Source: M3007 sp031373665
Lineage (GTDB): Bacteria; Bacteroidota; Bacteroidia; Chitinophagales; Saprospiraceae
Reading direction: 5' to 3'
DNA: 64,000 bases
NCBI GenBank assembly: GCA_031373665.1
Contig: JANMMZ010000010.1
Coordinates: forward strand, 1-64,000
In this document: one piece after another, positions 8,597 through 17,477 of the stretch
Layout of the letters: the number at the start of each line of letters is the position of its first letter
How positions within the stretch are numbered: position 1 is the stretch's first letter
The notes under the pieces: generated by a model
What the model saw: only the letters and a program-made list of their open reading frames with translations
What the model was told of the DNA's origin: nothing
Databases searched by the model: none
Position numbers and translations under genes: made by a program

Positions 8597-9310
8597 TCAC
8601 TCCAACTCCTTCAAATACATCGGAATCGTAGCATTCAAACCAAAGTACAGCGCATCAGCAATGAGTGCGTGACCAATACTCACTTCCAGCAATCCAGGGC
8701 AATGCGCTTTGAAATAACGCAGGTTATACAGATTTAGATCATGACCAGCATTGATGCCAATACCAATTTTTCGAGCCACTTGCGCGGCCTTGGTATATGG
8801 TTTTACGGCTTCGGCTTTGTTTTTACTGAAATCTTGGGCATAAGGCCCCGTATAAAATTCAATGCGATCCGCTCCAGCGGCTTTCGCTCCTTCCACCATA
8901 CTGGCTACTGGATCTACAAAAACAGAGACCCTAATCCCATGTTGGTGCATTTCGTCTATCACTTCCTTCAAGAATGAATGGTTTGCCACCGTATCCCACC
9001 CCGCATCTGAAGTAAGTTGAGCGGGACTATCTGGCACGAGGGTGCATTGATGTGGTCGGTTGGCCAACACCAAATCCAGAAACGCCCGATCCGGGTTGCC
9101 TTCTATGTTAAACTCTGTTAGAACGACTGCCTTCAAAGCCGCAATATCATCATAACGTATGTGTCGCTCATCGGGTCTTGGATGTACCGTAATCCCTTCT
9201 GCCCCAAATATTTCGCAATCCTTGGCCATTTGTATTAGGTTAGGAAAGTTGCCTCCTCGTGCATTGCGCAGCAATGCTATTTTATTGATATTAACGCTAA
9301 GTCGTGTCAT
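8597..9310 (-). CDS. pdxJ: Pyridoxine 5'-phosphate synthase
   Basis: PdxJ, 237 residues, the normal length. It condenses 3-amino-2-oxopropyl phosphate with deoxyxylulose 5-phosphate to pyridoxine 5'-phosphate, the last ring-forming step of DXP-dependent vitamin B6 synthesis, in the cytoplasm. Family hallmarks are the N-terminal LSVNINKIALLRNARGG, the ITVHPRPDERHI motif, INAGHDLN near 190 and the C-terminal EVSIGHALIADAL. It is a TIM-barrel enzyme acting as an octamer. The start codon lies one base after the stop of kynU, so the two are almost certainly one operon. KynU needs PLP, which makes the pairing biologically sensible. Confidence 0.96.
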   Translation of the reverse strand: MTRLSVNINKIALLRNARGGNFPNLIQMAKDCEIFGAEGITVHPRPDERHIRYDDIAALKAVVLTEFNIEGNPDRAFLDLVLANRPHQCTLVPDSPAQLTSDAGWDTVANHSFLKEVIDEMHQHGIRVSVFVDPVASMVEGAKAAGADRIEFYTGPYAQDFSKNKAEAVKPYTKAAQVARKIGIGINAGHDLNLYNLRYFKAHCPGLLEVSIGHALIADALYFGLNATIPMYLKELE

Positions 9311-9311
9311 G

Positions 9312-10568
9312 TTATAGGTTATTTTTTAGTATTTGAGTGAATTGCCAAGTTTCTTCAAAGGTATTATACAATGGAACTGGTGCCACCCTTATTACATCGG
9401 GTTCGCGCCAATCGGCTACGATGCCAGCATCACCAAGTTTGTGATATAAAGTTTTGTCGGCATCGCGTACTTGTATAGATAATTGGCAACCGCGTTCATC
9501 TGGATTTTCAGGGGTAATGATTTTGATACGCTCCTGATGGAGATCTTTGATCAAAAACTCCAATAACCCAGTCATTTTAATAGATTTTTTGCGCAAACGC
9601 GGCATTCCTGCTTGCTCAAAAATATCCAATGATGCCAATACCGCCGCCAATGAAAGGATGGGCGGATTGCTCAACTGCCAGCCTTCTGCTCCTGGAATAG
9701 GATCATAGTCGTGCCTCATATTGAATCGGGTGGATTTATTATGTCCCCACCAACCTGCGAACCGAGGCAATTCAAAATTATTGGCGTGTCGCTCATGCAC
9801 AAAACAGCCCGCCAAACTGCCGGGACCACTGTTCATGTATTTATATGAACACCAAACCGCAAAATCAGCATTGCTGTCGTGAAGATTCAAATCTATGTTG
9901 CCTGCGGCATGTGCCAGGTCAAAACCCACCATACAACCTTGGGCATGACTCAGGGCGGCTATCTTTTTCAAATCAAATGCCTGACCCGTGTAATAATTCA
10001 CCCCGCCCAGCATAACTAAGGCTATTTGATGCCCTTCCGAGGCCAATAAGGCTTCAATATCGGCTGGTTGGATCAGTGTTTCACCCGCGCGAGGCTTGAG
10101 TTCGAGGAGTGCAGTGGCTGGATCAAACCCATGAAACCTGATTTGCGACTCTACGGCGTAACGGTCGCTGGGGAAGGCATCAGACTCGATCAAAATTTTG
10201 AATCGAGTGGCCGTAGGGCGATAAAACGACACCATCATCAAGTGAAGGTTGGTCGTCAGGGTATTCATAGCCACCACTTCTATCGGCAGTGCGCCAACTA
10301 TCCTGGCCATTTTTTCGGTCAAAAACTCGTGATAGGGCATCCAGGGGGTTTGGGCATGAAAATGCCCCTCTACGCCCAAGGTAGCCCAATCGTCTAACTC
10401 CTGATTGATATAAGCGCGGGTCGTTTTGGGTTGTAACCCCAAGGAATTGCCGGTGTAATAGATCATCGGAGTTCCATCCGCCTTCAATGGCAAGTGAAAT
10501 TGATCCCGAAAAGCGGCTAATTCATCGGCTTGATCTAAGGAGCGGGCGTATGCTAGAGTATTCAACAT
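9312..10568 (-). CDS. kynU: Kynureninase
   Basis: A 418-residue PLP-dependent fold type I enzyme that cleaves kynurenine or 3-hydroxykynurenine to (3-hydroxy)anthranilate and alanine, in tryptophan breakdown or NAD synthesis from tryptophan. The PLP lysine is Lys243 in SYKYMNSGPG, and Asp217 in GFDLAHAAGNID contacts the pyridine nitrogen. YYTGNSLGLQPK near 38-48 is also characteristic. No other kynurenine-pathway gene is in the window, and de novo NAD synthesis from aspartate is not excluded elsewhere. A TAATTTTG -7 box at 10589-10596 on this strand fits as promoter. It is followed directly by pdxJ. Confidence 0.95.
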   Translation of the reverse strand: MLNTLAYARSLDQADELAAFRDQFHLPLKADGTPMIYYTGNSLGLQPKTTRAYINQELDDWATLGVEGHFHAQTPWMPYHEFLTEKMARIVGALPIEVVAMNTLTTNLHLMMVSFYRPTATRFKILIESDAFPSDRYAVESQIRFHGFDPATALLELKPRAGETLIQPADIEALLASEGHQIALVMLGGVNYYTGQAFDLKKIAALSHAQGCMVGFDLAHAAGNIDLNLHDSNADFAVWCSYKYMNSGPGSLAGCFVHERHANNFELPRFAGWWGHNKSTRFNMRHDYDPIPGAEGWQLSNPPILSLAAVLASLDIFEQAGMPRLRKKSIKMTGLLEFLIKDLHQERIKIITPENPDERGCQLSIQVRDADKTLYHKLGDAGIVADWREPDVIRVAPVPLYNTFEETWQFTQILKNNL

Positions 10569-10588
10569 GTATGATAGAGATGAAGCGG

Positions 10589-10596
10589 CAAAATTA
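10589..10596 (-). promoter_or_regulatory. -7 box of kynU-pdxJ
   Basis: On the minus strand the sequence reads TAATTTTG, matching the Bacteroidota TAnnTTTG element, about 20 bp before the kynU start. No clear TTTG -33 element is present. Confidence 0.45.
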
Positions 10597-10622
10597 TAAA
10601 TTGTATAGCGATAAAAAATAAT

Positions 10623-13600
10623 TTAGTCTCCCGCTTTAATCATATCAATCGCCAATTCGCGCACCAATCGGTTGAGTTCGGGAATATCTTTTGCTTGAAT
10701 ATTCTTCCATTTTGCTAATTGCTCATCGGCTTGTTTAAACAAATAGGTACGTACTTCTAAGGCTTGTTGGGTAGGCGGGAAATCGCCGTCGGCATTCAAA
10801 CCCATTAAATTGGCCAATTTGTCATTGAGGCGCACTGGGAAGTTTAGTGGATCCTGAGAAGACCGACTCTTGGTCTGATACAGGGCTTCTTCTATAACTG
10901 TGGTGGTAGAGTCTATTTGCGCGATCAGCAATTTCAAGGGTTTGATCCGATCCTCTTTAGGCAATCGCCCTTTAAGGCTAGCCGTCTGAGTGCGTACATT
11001 GCGAATCCCTTTGATCGCTTGGTGCATCTCTGTCAATTTAGTTCCTACTGTTTGGACAAAATCAAATTGACTTTTGAACTCGGCATCCGTCGCGCCTGTG
11101 CGTGGATCAGGCAAGATGATACCATTGCGTTCTTCTGTTTTACCTGCTGCTGTAACCCTGATTTTATAAGTACCGGGCATCGCTTTAGGGCCTTCCAGAT
11201 CGTAACTCCATAATACCATTCCTTCAAACTTTTCGGAATCAGGATAGCGCATATTCCACACAAAATGGTTGCCGCCAGCCTTGGGCATCTCTAAGCCTTG
11301 TTGGTTAGGCTTCAATGATTTAGAGCCTTTGTACAAAGTCGAAAATACTTTGATTGTATCGCCATCGGCTTCTAAAACCGCTACCGTGATAGTGTCTTTT
11401 TCCGAAGGTTTGTTTTTTAAGAAATAGTGTACTACGATACCATTATCTCGGTTTTGACCACTGGTTTTTGACTCTTTTGCCGATCCACCGCGCATACGAT
11501 AGGCTGGAGCAGGCTCAAACATGTGCAGGGCTTTTTTGGATAAATCGCCCTTGGTCAAAAAATCTGGAGAGGCTTGTATTTGTCTAAAAGGCGTGATATC
11601 GTCAATCATCCATAATGCCCGCCCTTGGGTGGCTGCAATCAGGCTATTATCTTTCATGGCTATGTCTGTTACCGGGACAATAGGCAGGTTGAGTTGCATT
11701 TTTTGCCAATTGGTGCCATCATTAAAACTAATATAGGCTCCTTGTTCAGTACCGCAATACAAAAGCCCTTCTCTATTTAAATCCACCCGTATTACCCTCG
11801 TAAAATGCTCGTTTTGAATACCTTCCGTTATTTTTGTCCATGTTTTACCATAGTCTTTGGTTTTGAAAAGATAGGGGGTGAAATCGCCTTGTTTATAACC
11901 AGTACAGGCAATATAGCATCCACCATCATTGTGCGGATCCACTTCAATAGAATTAATCATTGTCCATTTGGGCAATGCTGGAGGGGTTACATTCGTCCAT
12001 GTTTTGCCTCCATCTCGGGTCACCTGTACCAACCCATCATCGCTACCTGTCCAGATCAAATCCTTCACACGAGGACTTTCGGCTGCTGCAAATATGGTAC
12101 AATAATACTCGACACTGGTATTGTCTTGGGTAATGGGGCCTCCGCTCGATTTTTGTCGGCTTTTATCGTTGGTGGTCAGATCTGGGCTAATGGTTTCCCA
12201 TGTTTGCCCCTCAGTAGTGGTCGCGTGTAAGTGATTGGAGGCGGCGTATAGTTTTTTGGGATTGTGTGGACTGAAAAACAATGGAAAATTCCACTGAAAA
12301 CGATATTTCGCGTCTTCTGCTCCATGACCCATGTTGTCTTCTGGCCAAATATTGATGGCCCGCGAAGTCTTTTTCTGATGATCCACACGGCTTAAATACC
12401 CGTGGTATTCACCTCCATATACGATGTCGTTGTTGGTAGGGTCTATCGCAATGTGGCCGCTTTCGCCACCAGCGGTGGATTCCCAATCGCGTTCCCCAAT
12501 GCTGTATCCATCAGTGCGGTGCGGAATCCTGACGGTGGAATTGTCTTGCTGGGCCGCATAAATGCGGAAAGGGAATGCATTATCAGTCGTCACCCTATAA
12601 AATTGAGCCGTAGGTTGATTGTGGTAAGTACTCCAAGTATCGCCGCCATCATAACTTACTTGACCGCCACCATCATCGCCAATGACCATTCTTTTGGCAT
12701 TTTCGGGGGCTATCCATAGGTCGTGGTGATCACCGTGAGGAGCACCTTTAGCCTTGAAAGTACGGCCACCATCCGTTGATTTATGATAGGATACATTCAC
12801 TACATAAACGCCATCTGCGTCTTCAGTATCGGCATAAATCCGCGAATAATACCAAGCACGTTGGCGCAAAGACCGGTCTTCATTTACTTTTGTCCATTGT
12901 TTTCCGCCATCATCGGAGCGAAATACGCCGCCCGTTTGGCTTTCCACGATAGCCCACACCCGATCAGGGCGGACAGGACTTACCGCCAATCCAATAATAC
13001 CTAGGGTGTCTTTTGGTAATCCTTCATTGCGTGAAATATCTGTCCAAGTATCGCCCCCATCGGTGCTTTTCCACATACCGCTGCCCCAACCTCCGCTGCT
13101 AAGGTCGTAAGGGGTGCGGCGTATGCGCCAAAACGAGGCGTATAAAATACGTGGATTTGTCGGATCCATACATAAATCCACGGCACCTACGTCTTTGTTG
13201 ATAAAATGAATGCGCTGCCAAGTTTTTCCACCGTCTTTGCTGCGGTAAATACCGCGCTCCTCTGATGACTTAAATAAGTCGCCCATGACGGCAGCATATA
13301 CGATGTCAGCGTTTGCAGGGTGTACCCTGATGCGCGGAATATGTCGGCTCTGGGTTAATCCTGCACTTTTCCAAGTACGGCCAGCATCTTCGCTTTTCCA
13401 CATGCCTGTACCATAACTGACATTGCCACGCACAGTGACCTCGCCACCACCCACATACAATACATTATGATCGCTTGGGGCTACTTCTATGGCTCCTATG
13501 CTACCACCGAAATAACCATCGCTGATATTGGCCCAAGTGCGCCCTCCATCTTCGGTTCGCCATACACCACCGCCAGTGCCGCCAAAGTAAAACAGGTTGG

Positions 13601-13796
13601 GTTTGCCCGGCACCCCTGTTACGGCTGCCGAACGCCCGCCCCGATGCGGCCCTAGATTTCGCCAAGTGACTCCTGAAAACAGGGTCTCATTGACCAAATT
13701 GTTGTTCGGTGGTACGAGTGTCTTAGTTGAGTTGCTTTTTTGGGCTAGAGCGGCCATGGCCGTCAGGACTAGGAAGAGGGTAAATATTTGTTTCAT
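10623..13796 (-). CDS. Exported BNR/sortilin-type beta-propeller protein
   Basis: A 1057-residue protein with a signal peptide (1-18) and a long series of BNR/Asp-box repeats, seen as SxDGGxTW motifs (for example TEDGGRTWANIS, KSEDAGRTWKSAG, RSKDGGKTWQRI, KSTDGGDTWTDIS), covering roughly 40-720. This is the VPS10/sortilin-like double-propeller family often named 'glycosyl hydrolase' in databases, although catalytic sialidase residues are not evident. The C-terminal third (about 760-1057) contains a small beta domain (GTYKIRVTAAGKTEERN) and a helical tail. No T9SS tail or lipobox is seen, so it probably stays periplasmic. These proteins are abundant in Saprospiria and Cytophagia; the substrate is unknown. 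It follows the kynU gene's region but has its own intergenic gaps on both sides. Confidence 0.8.
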   Translation of the reverse strand: MKQIFTLFLVLTAMAALAQKSNSTKTLVPPNNNLVNETLFSGVTWRNLGPHRGGRSAAVTGVPGKPNLFYFGGTGGGVWRTEDGGRTWANISDGYFGGSIGAIEVAPSDHNVLYVGGGEVTVRGNVSYGTGMWKSEDAGRTWKSAGLTQSRHIPRIRVHPANADIVYAAVMGDLFKSSEERGIYRSKDGGKTWQRIHFINKDVGAVDLCMDPTNPRILYASFWRIRRTPYDLSSGGWGSGMWKSTDGGDTWTDISRNEGLPKDTLGIIGLAVSPVRPDRVWAIVESQTGGVFRSDDGGKQWTKVNEDRSLRQRAWYYSRIYADTEDADGVYVVNVSYHKSTDGGRTFKAKGAPHGDHHDLWIAPENAKRMVIGDDGGGQVSYDGGDTWSTYHNQPTAQFYRVTTDNAFPFRIYAAQQDNSTVRIPHRTDGYSIGERDWESTAGGESGHIAIDPTNNDIVYGGEYHGYLSRVDHQKKTSRAINIWPEDNMGHGAEDAKYRFQWNFPLFFSPHNPKKLYAASNHLHATTTEGQTWETISPDLTTNDKSRQKSSGGPITQDNTSVEYYCTIFAAAESPRVKDLIWTGSDDGLVQVTRDGGKTWTNVTPPALPKWTMINSIEVDPHNDGGCYIACTGYKQGDFTPYLFKTKDYGKTWTKITEGIQNEHFTRVIRVDLNREGLLYCGTEQGAYISFNDGTNWQKMQLNLPIVPVTDIAMKDNSLIAATQGRALWMIDDITPFRQIQASPDFLTKGDLSKKALHMFEPAPAYRMRGGSAKESKTSGQNRDNGIVVHYFLKNKPSEKDTITVAVLEADGDTIKVFSTLYKGSKSLKPNQQGLEMPKAGGNHFVWNMRYPDSEKFEGMVLWSYDLEGPKAMPGTYKIRVTAAGKTEERNGIILPDPRTGATDAEFKSQFDFVQTVGTKLTEMHQAIKGIRNVRTQTASLKGRLPKEDRIKPLKLLIAQIDSTTTVIEEALYQTKSRSSQDPLNFPVRLNDKLANLMGLNADGDFPPTQQALEVRTYLFKQADEQLAKWKNIQAKDIPELNRLVRELAIDMIKAGD

Positions 13797-13844
13797 ACAG
13801 AAAAAATAAATTGACTTGTTAGATTGTGGTATTGGTTAGACGGC

Positions 13845-15827
13845 TCAATTACCCACTTTTTTTAAATCAGCATTGGCTTTATCAAATTGCCCAAGTTTTT
13901 GCCAAATGGCAGCACGAGTCTGATATGCACGGGTATATTGTGGGTTGATTTGTATGGCTTGATTGGCATCTTCCAAGGCTTTTTGTAGATCGCCACCCAT
14001 CAGTTGTGCATTGGCGCGATTTGTAAAAATCATTGGTTTGATGGTCGGGGCTGCATTTTTTAGGGCAGCAGTATTGTCGGCTATGGATTCTGCATATTTT
14101 TGACTTTTAAACAACATCTGGCCTCGATTGACTAAGGCTTCTATATAATTTGGATTGAGATCTATGGCTTTTCCATAATCAGCCAAGGATTCGGGTTGTT
14201 TTCCTGCTTTATCAAGGGCTTGAGCCCTAAAATAGTATGCTTCTGCCGATTTAGGCTCCAGTTCTATACTTTTATTCAAATCTGGAATAGCCTCGGTAGT
14301 CCTATTGAGGCGTACGAGACACTTAGCTCGGTTCAGAAATAATTTTGGCGTGACGATACCTGCTTGGATGGCCTTGGTAAAATCGTCCAATGCCTCAGGT
14401 ATTTTGCCTAGTTCTAACAAAGCCTGCCCTCGACCATTATAGGCTTCCACGGTAGTAGGATCGTACTTTAGGGCTTCTGAATAGTGTTTTACAGAAGCAT
14501 CATATTTGTTGGTAATGAGACTATTATAAGCCAAGTTGCACTGACATAAGGCTGATTCGGGGGTTTTCTTGACACAGTTTTCAAACAAGGCTACACCATT
14601 GTTCCAAACTTGAGCCTGTTGAATAGCAAAAAAGCCTAAGAAGGCGGCGATACCAAATAATAGGCCGTTGCGAAGGGGTGATTGCAGTTTTTCAAGAAAT
14701 AAACAAATCAAGAAAAACAAACCGATACAAGAGATATATGCATAACGATCAGAACGCAATTCAAAACTGCCCACTGTGCGAAAAGGGAGCATCACCAGCA
14801 GTGGTATTAGGTAAAGTGCTAGTGCGATCAGTGCCGTAGGCTTGGATCGAAGGTATTTCCAAATAACAAATAGGATGAGTGCCAGTAATATTGGTGCGGC
14901 CAAATAAGTCCAATCCCAGTTGCCACCCAATTTCACAAAAGGATAAGCGACAGAATAACCAAGTGGTACTAATAGTTTGAAGGGATAAAATAGGATTGTT
15001 TGGCAAACCATGAAAAAGCGGTCTGCTGCCGTAAATGCCGCCGAAGAGGTTGCTATATCGTGACCTTCTTGGGCACGCGTACTGAATGTATGGAGGCCAA
15101 ACCAAAGGCTGATACCCAAAAATGGTAGTTTTTCAAGCCAAAATGAAGGCTTTAATGGGTTTTTGCCCGTATATAGATCGAAGGCTATGAGCAATATGGG
15201 TAATGTAACCGCTGCCGATTTGGAGAGACAACTGGCTATAAAAAGGATAAATGCCAAGGCATATTTTACTTTATTTCCATGTTGGCTCCATCCAAGCCAA
15301 GCCCAAGCGGCTCCCAAGTAAAAAGTGGAAAATAATACAGCCGAAAGACCTGCTGCCCAACACACTGCCTCAGCCTGTATAGGATGCACCGCAAACAATA
15401 ATGCCGCTCCAAAGGCTGCCCAGCGTCGGGTGGTCAATTGGTTTAAAAGACCAAAAACCAAGAGAGCATTGATGGAATGAAGCAACACGCCCAAGAGGTG
15501 GTAGCCCCATGCTGATTGGCCGGAAATAGATTGGCCAATCGCATAAAAAATCCAAGTAAGGGGCGCAAACATACCTAGGTTTTGGCCGCTGAAAAACTTA
15601 GAAAAACTCGGATTTTGAAGGGCCTTATTATACAAAATAGCCTTATCGTCGTCAAAATAGACGAAATCATTACTGATAGAGCCTCCATAAGCGATCCATG
15701 CTGCTGCCAATAGACATAGATAGGGTAAATAGGGGTGGTCAATAATGGAAAACCCAGATGGCTTTGTTTCGTCGTTTAAGTTAGGCTGTGTCGCTACGGG
15801 CGCGGGCTGATTTTTCTGTTTGGCCAT
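13845..15827 (-). CDS. GT-C-like membrane protein with TPR tail
   Basis: A 660-residue protein. The N-terminal part (about 30-415) has around ten hydrophobic segments; the first extracytoplasmic loop contains YFDDDKAILYN, the acidic motif typical of GT-C glycosyltransferases such as TMTC/PMT-like proteins. The C-terminal part (about 425-655) holds about six tetratricopeptide repeats (for example VEAYNGRGQALLELGKIPEALDDFTKAI). The layout matches the TMTC family, which transfers mannose from a lipid carrier in animals; bacterial members are uncharacterised. It starts one base after the stop of a lytic transglycosylase gene, so the two form an operon and may act together on the cell envelope. 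The glycosyltransferase role is inferred from topology and motif only. Confidence 0.75.
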   Translation of the reverse strand: MAKQKNQPAPVATQPNLNDETKPSGFSIIDHPYLPYLCLLAAAWIAYGGSISNDFVYFDDDKAILYNKALQNPSFSKFFSGQNLGMFAPLTWIFYAIGQSISGQSAWGYHLLGVLLHSINALLVFGLLNQLTTRRWAAFGAALLFAVHPIQAEAVCWAAGLSAVLFSTFYLGAAWAWLGWSQHGNKVKYALAFILFIASCLSKSAAVTLPILLIAFDLYTGKNPLKPSFWLEKLPFLGISLWFGLHTFSTRAQEGHDIATSSAAFTAADRFFMVCQTILFYPFKLLVPLGYSVAYPFVKLGGNWDWTYLAAPILLALILFVIWKYLRSKPTALIALALYLIPLLVMLPFRTVGSFELRSDRYAYISCIGLFFLICLFLEKLQSPLRNGLLFGIAAFLGFFAIQQAQVWNNGVALFENCVKKTPESALCQCNLAYNSLITNKYDASVKHYSEALKYDPTTVEAYNGRGQALLELGKIPEALDDFTKAIQAGIVTPKLFLNRAKCLVRLNRTTEAIPDLNKSIELEPKSAEAYYFRAQALDKAGKQPESLADYGKAIDLNPNYIEALVNRGQMLFKSQKYAESIADNTAALKNAAPTIKPMIFTNRANAQLMGGDLQKALEDANQAIQINPQYTRAYQTRAAIWQKLGQFDKANADLKKVGN

Positions 15828-15828
15828 C

Positions 15829-16743
15829 TTATTTCGGGATCTTTACTTTATAAGTCTTCCGTTCTTTATTGGTTAGTTTACTATCAGTCAGCCACGGATT
15901 ATATAGTTTGAGCATCCTATAGTTGGTGCCGTTTTCACGGGCAAAATCCCCCCAGTTGGGTACTGAGCCACTTACTTCTACGGTTTTGGCATCTGTTAAA
16001 GTATTAGGATAAAGGTGTTCCTTGGCTATTTCATAATCATATTCTTCTGGGTGTTCCATCACTTCTTTGATGGCTACAATACGGAATGGATAGCGCATGG
16101 TTTCATCGGCTGCCAAATTGAGATCAAAGAAGTCGCGGGCGCGTTGTTTTTCCATTTCTGTGGAGATACGGCCTGATCCAGCATTGTAGGCTGCTGCTGC
16201 TAGTACCCAAGATCCGAGGCGATTTTTTTCAGATTTCAAGTATTTACAAGCGGCATGAGTCGCTTTTTCGAGGTGATAACGCTCGTCAACTTCAGTATTT
16301 ACTTCAAGACCGTACCCATCGGCAGTGGCTTTCATAAACTGCCATACACCCCTTGCTCCTGCGGGAGAAATGGCATTAGATAACGCGCTTTCTGCGACAG
16401 CCAAGTATTTTAGATCGGCTGGTACGCCTTCTTCTTGAAGAATGGGTTCTATAATCGGGAATATAGCATTGGCGCGTTTGACAGCCAATATGGTCTGGGA
16501 GTGGAAATAAACATTGCGCAGCAGTTCAGCGTCTAAACGCTGGCGAACATCCCAGTTGTCCATCGGGAATTTCTCTCCACAAAAAGAGAAGTCTTTATCC
16601 AGATTAATGGATCGCACCCTTTGGGCGGGGCTGACCCCAGTACTGGTATTGCCTTTAAATGAAGTATTAAATACTAAGGCCAAAGCCAATATTAATACCA
16701 CATTGGCAATCAATAAGATTCGGATATGTTTTGAAATTTGCAT
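15829..16743 (-). CDS. Membrane-anchored lytic transglycosylase (SLT)
   Basis: A 304-residue protein with a single N-terminal membrane anchor (about 8-26) and an SLT domain in the middle. The signature is AVAESALSNAISPAGARG, with the catalytic Glu in AES, followed by GVWQFMKATADGYGL and the AAAYNAGSGRI motif. The family cleaves the beta-1,4 bond between MurNAc and GlcNAc in peptidoglycan, leaving 1,6-anhydro-MurNAc. The C-terminal 60 residues (NWGDFARENGTNYRMLKLYNP) look like a LysM-type wall-binding module, giving an MltD-like arrangement. It is the first gene of an operon with the GT-C/TPR protein, and a TACTTTTG promoter box lies 42 bp upstream. Confidence 0.9.
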   Translation of the reverse strand: MQISKHIRILLIANVVLILALALVFNTSFKGNTSTGVSPAQRVRSINLDKDFSFCGEKFPMDNWDVRQRLDAELLRNVYFHSQTILAVKRANAIFPIIEPILQEEGVPADLKYLAVAESALSNAISPAGARGVWQFMKATADGYGLEVNTEVDERYHLEKATHAACKYLKSEKNRLGSWVLAAAAYNAGSGRISTEMEKQRARDFFDLNLAADETMRYPFRIVAIKEVMEHPEEYDYEIAKEHLYPNTLTDAKTVEVSGSVPNWGDFARENGTNYRMLKLYNPWLTDSKLTNKERKTYKVKIPK

Positions 16744-16784
16744 AAATACTACTTTTGTTAATCGGATGACTGGTTTTTCCTTTG

Positions 16785-16792
16785 CAAAAGTA
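16785..16792 (-). promoter_or_regulatory. -7 box of the transglycosylase operon
   Basis: Minus strand reads TACTTTTG, a full match to TAnnTTTG, placing transcription start about 35 nt before the ATG at 16743. No good -33 TTTG is visible. Confidence 0.55.
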
Positions 16793-16931
16793 GTACTTAT
16801 TTCTTTCTCTATTCCTATAGGTGGTCGAAAGAAGTTTTTAGGAGGGAGGTGTGTGTGCTTAAACTACCTCCAAAAGCGAAATAAAATCACGAACGGTCGT
16901 ATTTGGCATTTCTTTCACCATTTAGAGCGGT

Positions 16932-17477
16932 TTAGAGCCGCTTTACCATCACCCACCCTTCCCTTTCGTTTATTTTGAGTTGTTCGTAGGGGAATTGGGT
17001 TTTGCCCAAGACCTCAAAACCTGATTTTTTATAGGCATTCATAGGGCCAATGTTTTGCATGACATTGAGCCAGACCGCATCCCGACCCAAGGATTTTGCC
17101 ATCTCAGTGATCATTGTAAGCAGTATTTGCCCATATCCTTTTCCATAAAATGCTGGGAGCAAGTATATTTTTTCAAGGTAAAGTGCATTGGGTATTTCAC
17201 CAATAGGGACCGGTTGGAGTGGCATCAATTTGAGCAATCCAATAATGTCGCCTGTTTCGGTGGTGGGTAAGTAATAGGATATTTCGGGGTCAATCAGGTC
17301 GGTTTCTAGGGTTTTATTGCCAAAACATTTTTCGAGATACCATTTCATACCGCCTTCATTCCAGACATGCTGATAATAAGGGATATAAGAGTCGCGTCCT
17401 ACTTGTTGCAGTAAGGCAAGATCGTCTATGCCCAAACGACGCCAATGTTTGCTAATGAATCCAGATTGGACAATCAC
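16932..17477 (-). CDS. GNAT-family N-acetyltransferase
   Basis: A 181-residue single-domain GNAT protein. The acetyl-CoA binding motif A is seen as EKIYLLPAFYGKGYGQILL (the GKGYGQ loop) followed by the WLNVMQNIGPMNAYKKSGFEV segment of motif B, typical of the RimI/YitI-like group. It would transfer an acetyl group from acetyl-CoA to an amine; the substrate is unknown. Its ATG overlaps the TGA of the upstream PorV-like gene by four bases, so the two are translationally coupled although no functional link is obvious. Confidence 0.85.
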   Translation of the reverse strand: MIVQSGFISKHWRRLGIDDLALLQQVGRDSYIPYYQHVWNEGGMKWYLEKCFGNKTLETDLIDPEISYYLPTTETGDIIGLLKLMPLQPVPIGEIPNALYLEKIYLLPAFYGKGYGQILLTMITEMAKSLGRDAVWLNVMQNIGPMNAYKKSGFEVLGKTQFPYEQLKINEREGWVMVKRL

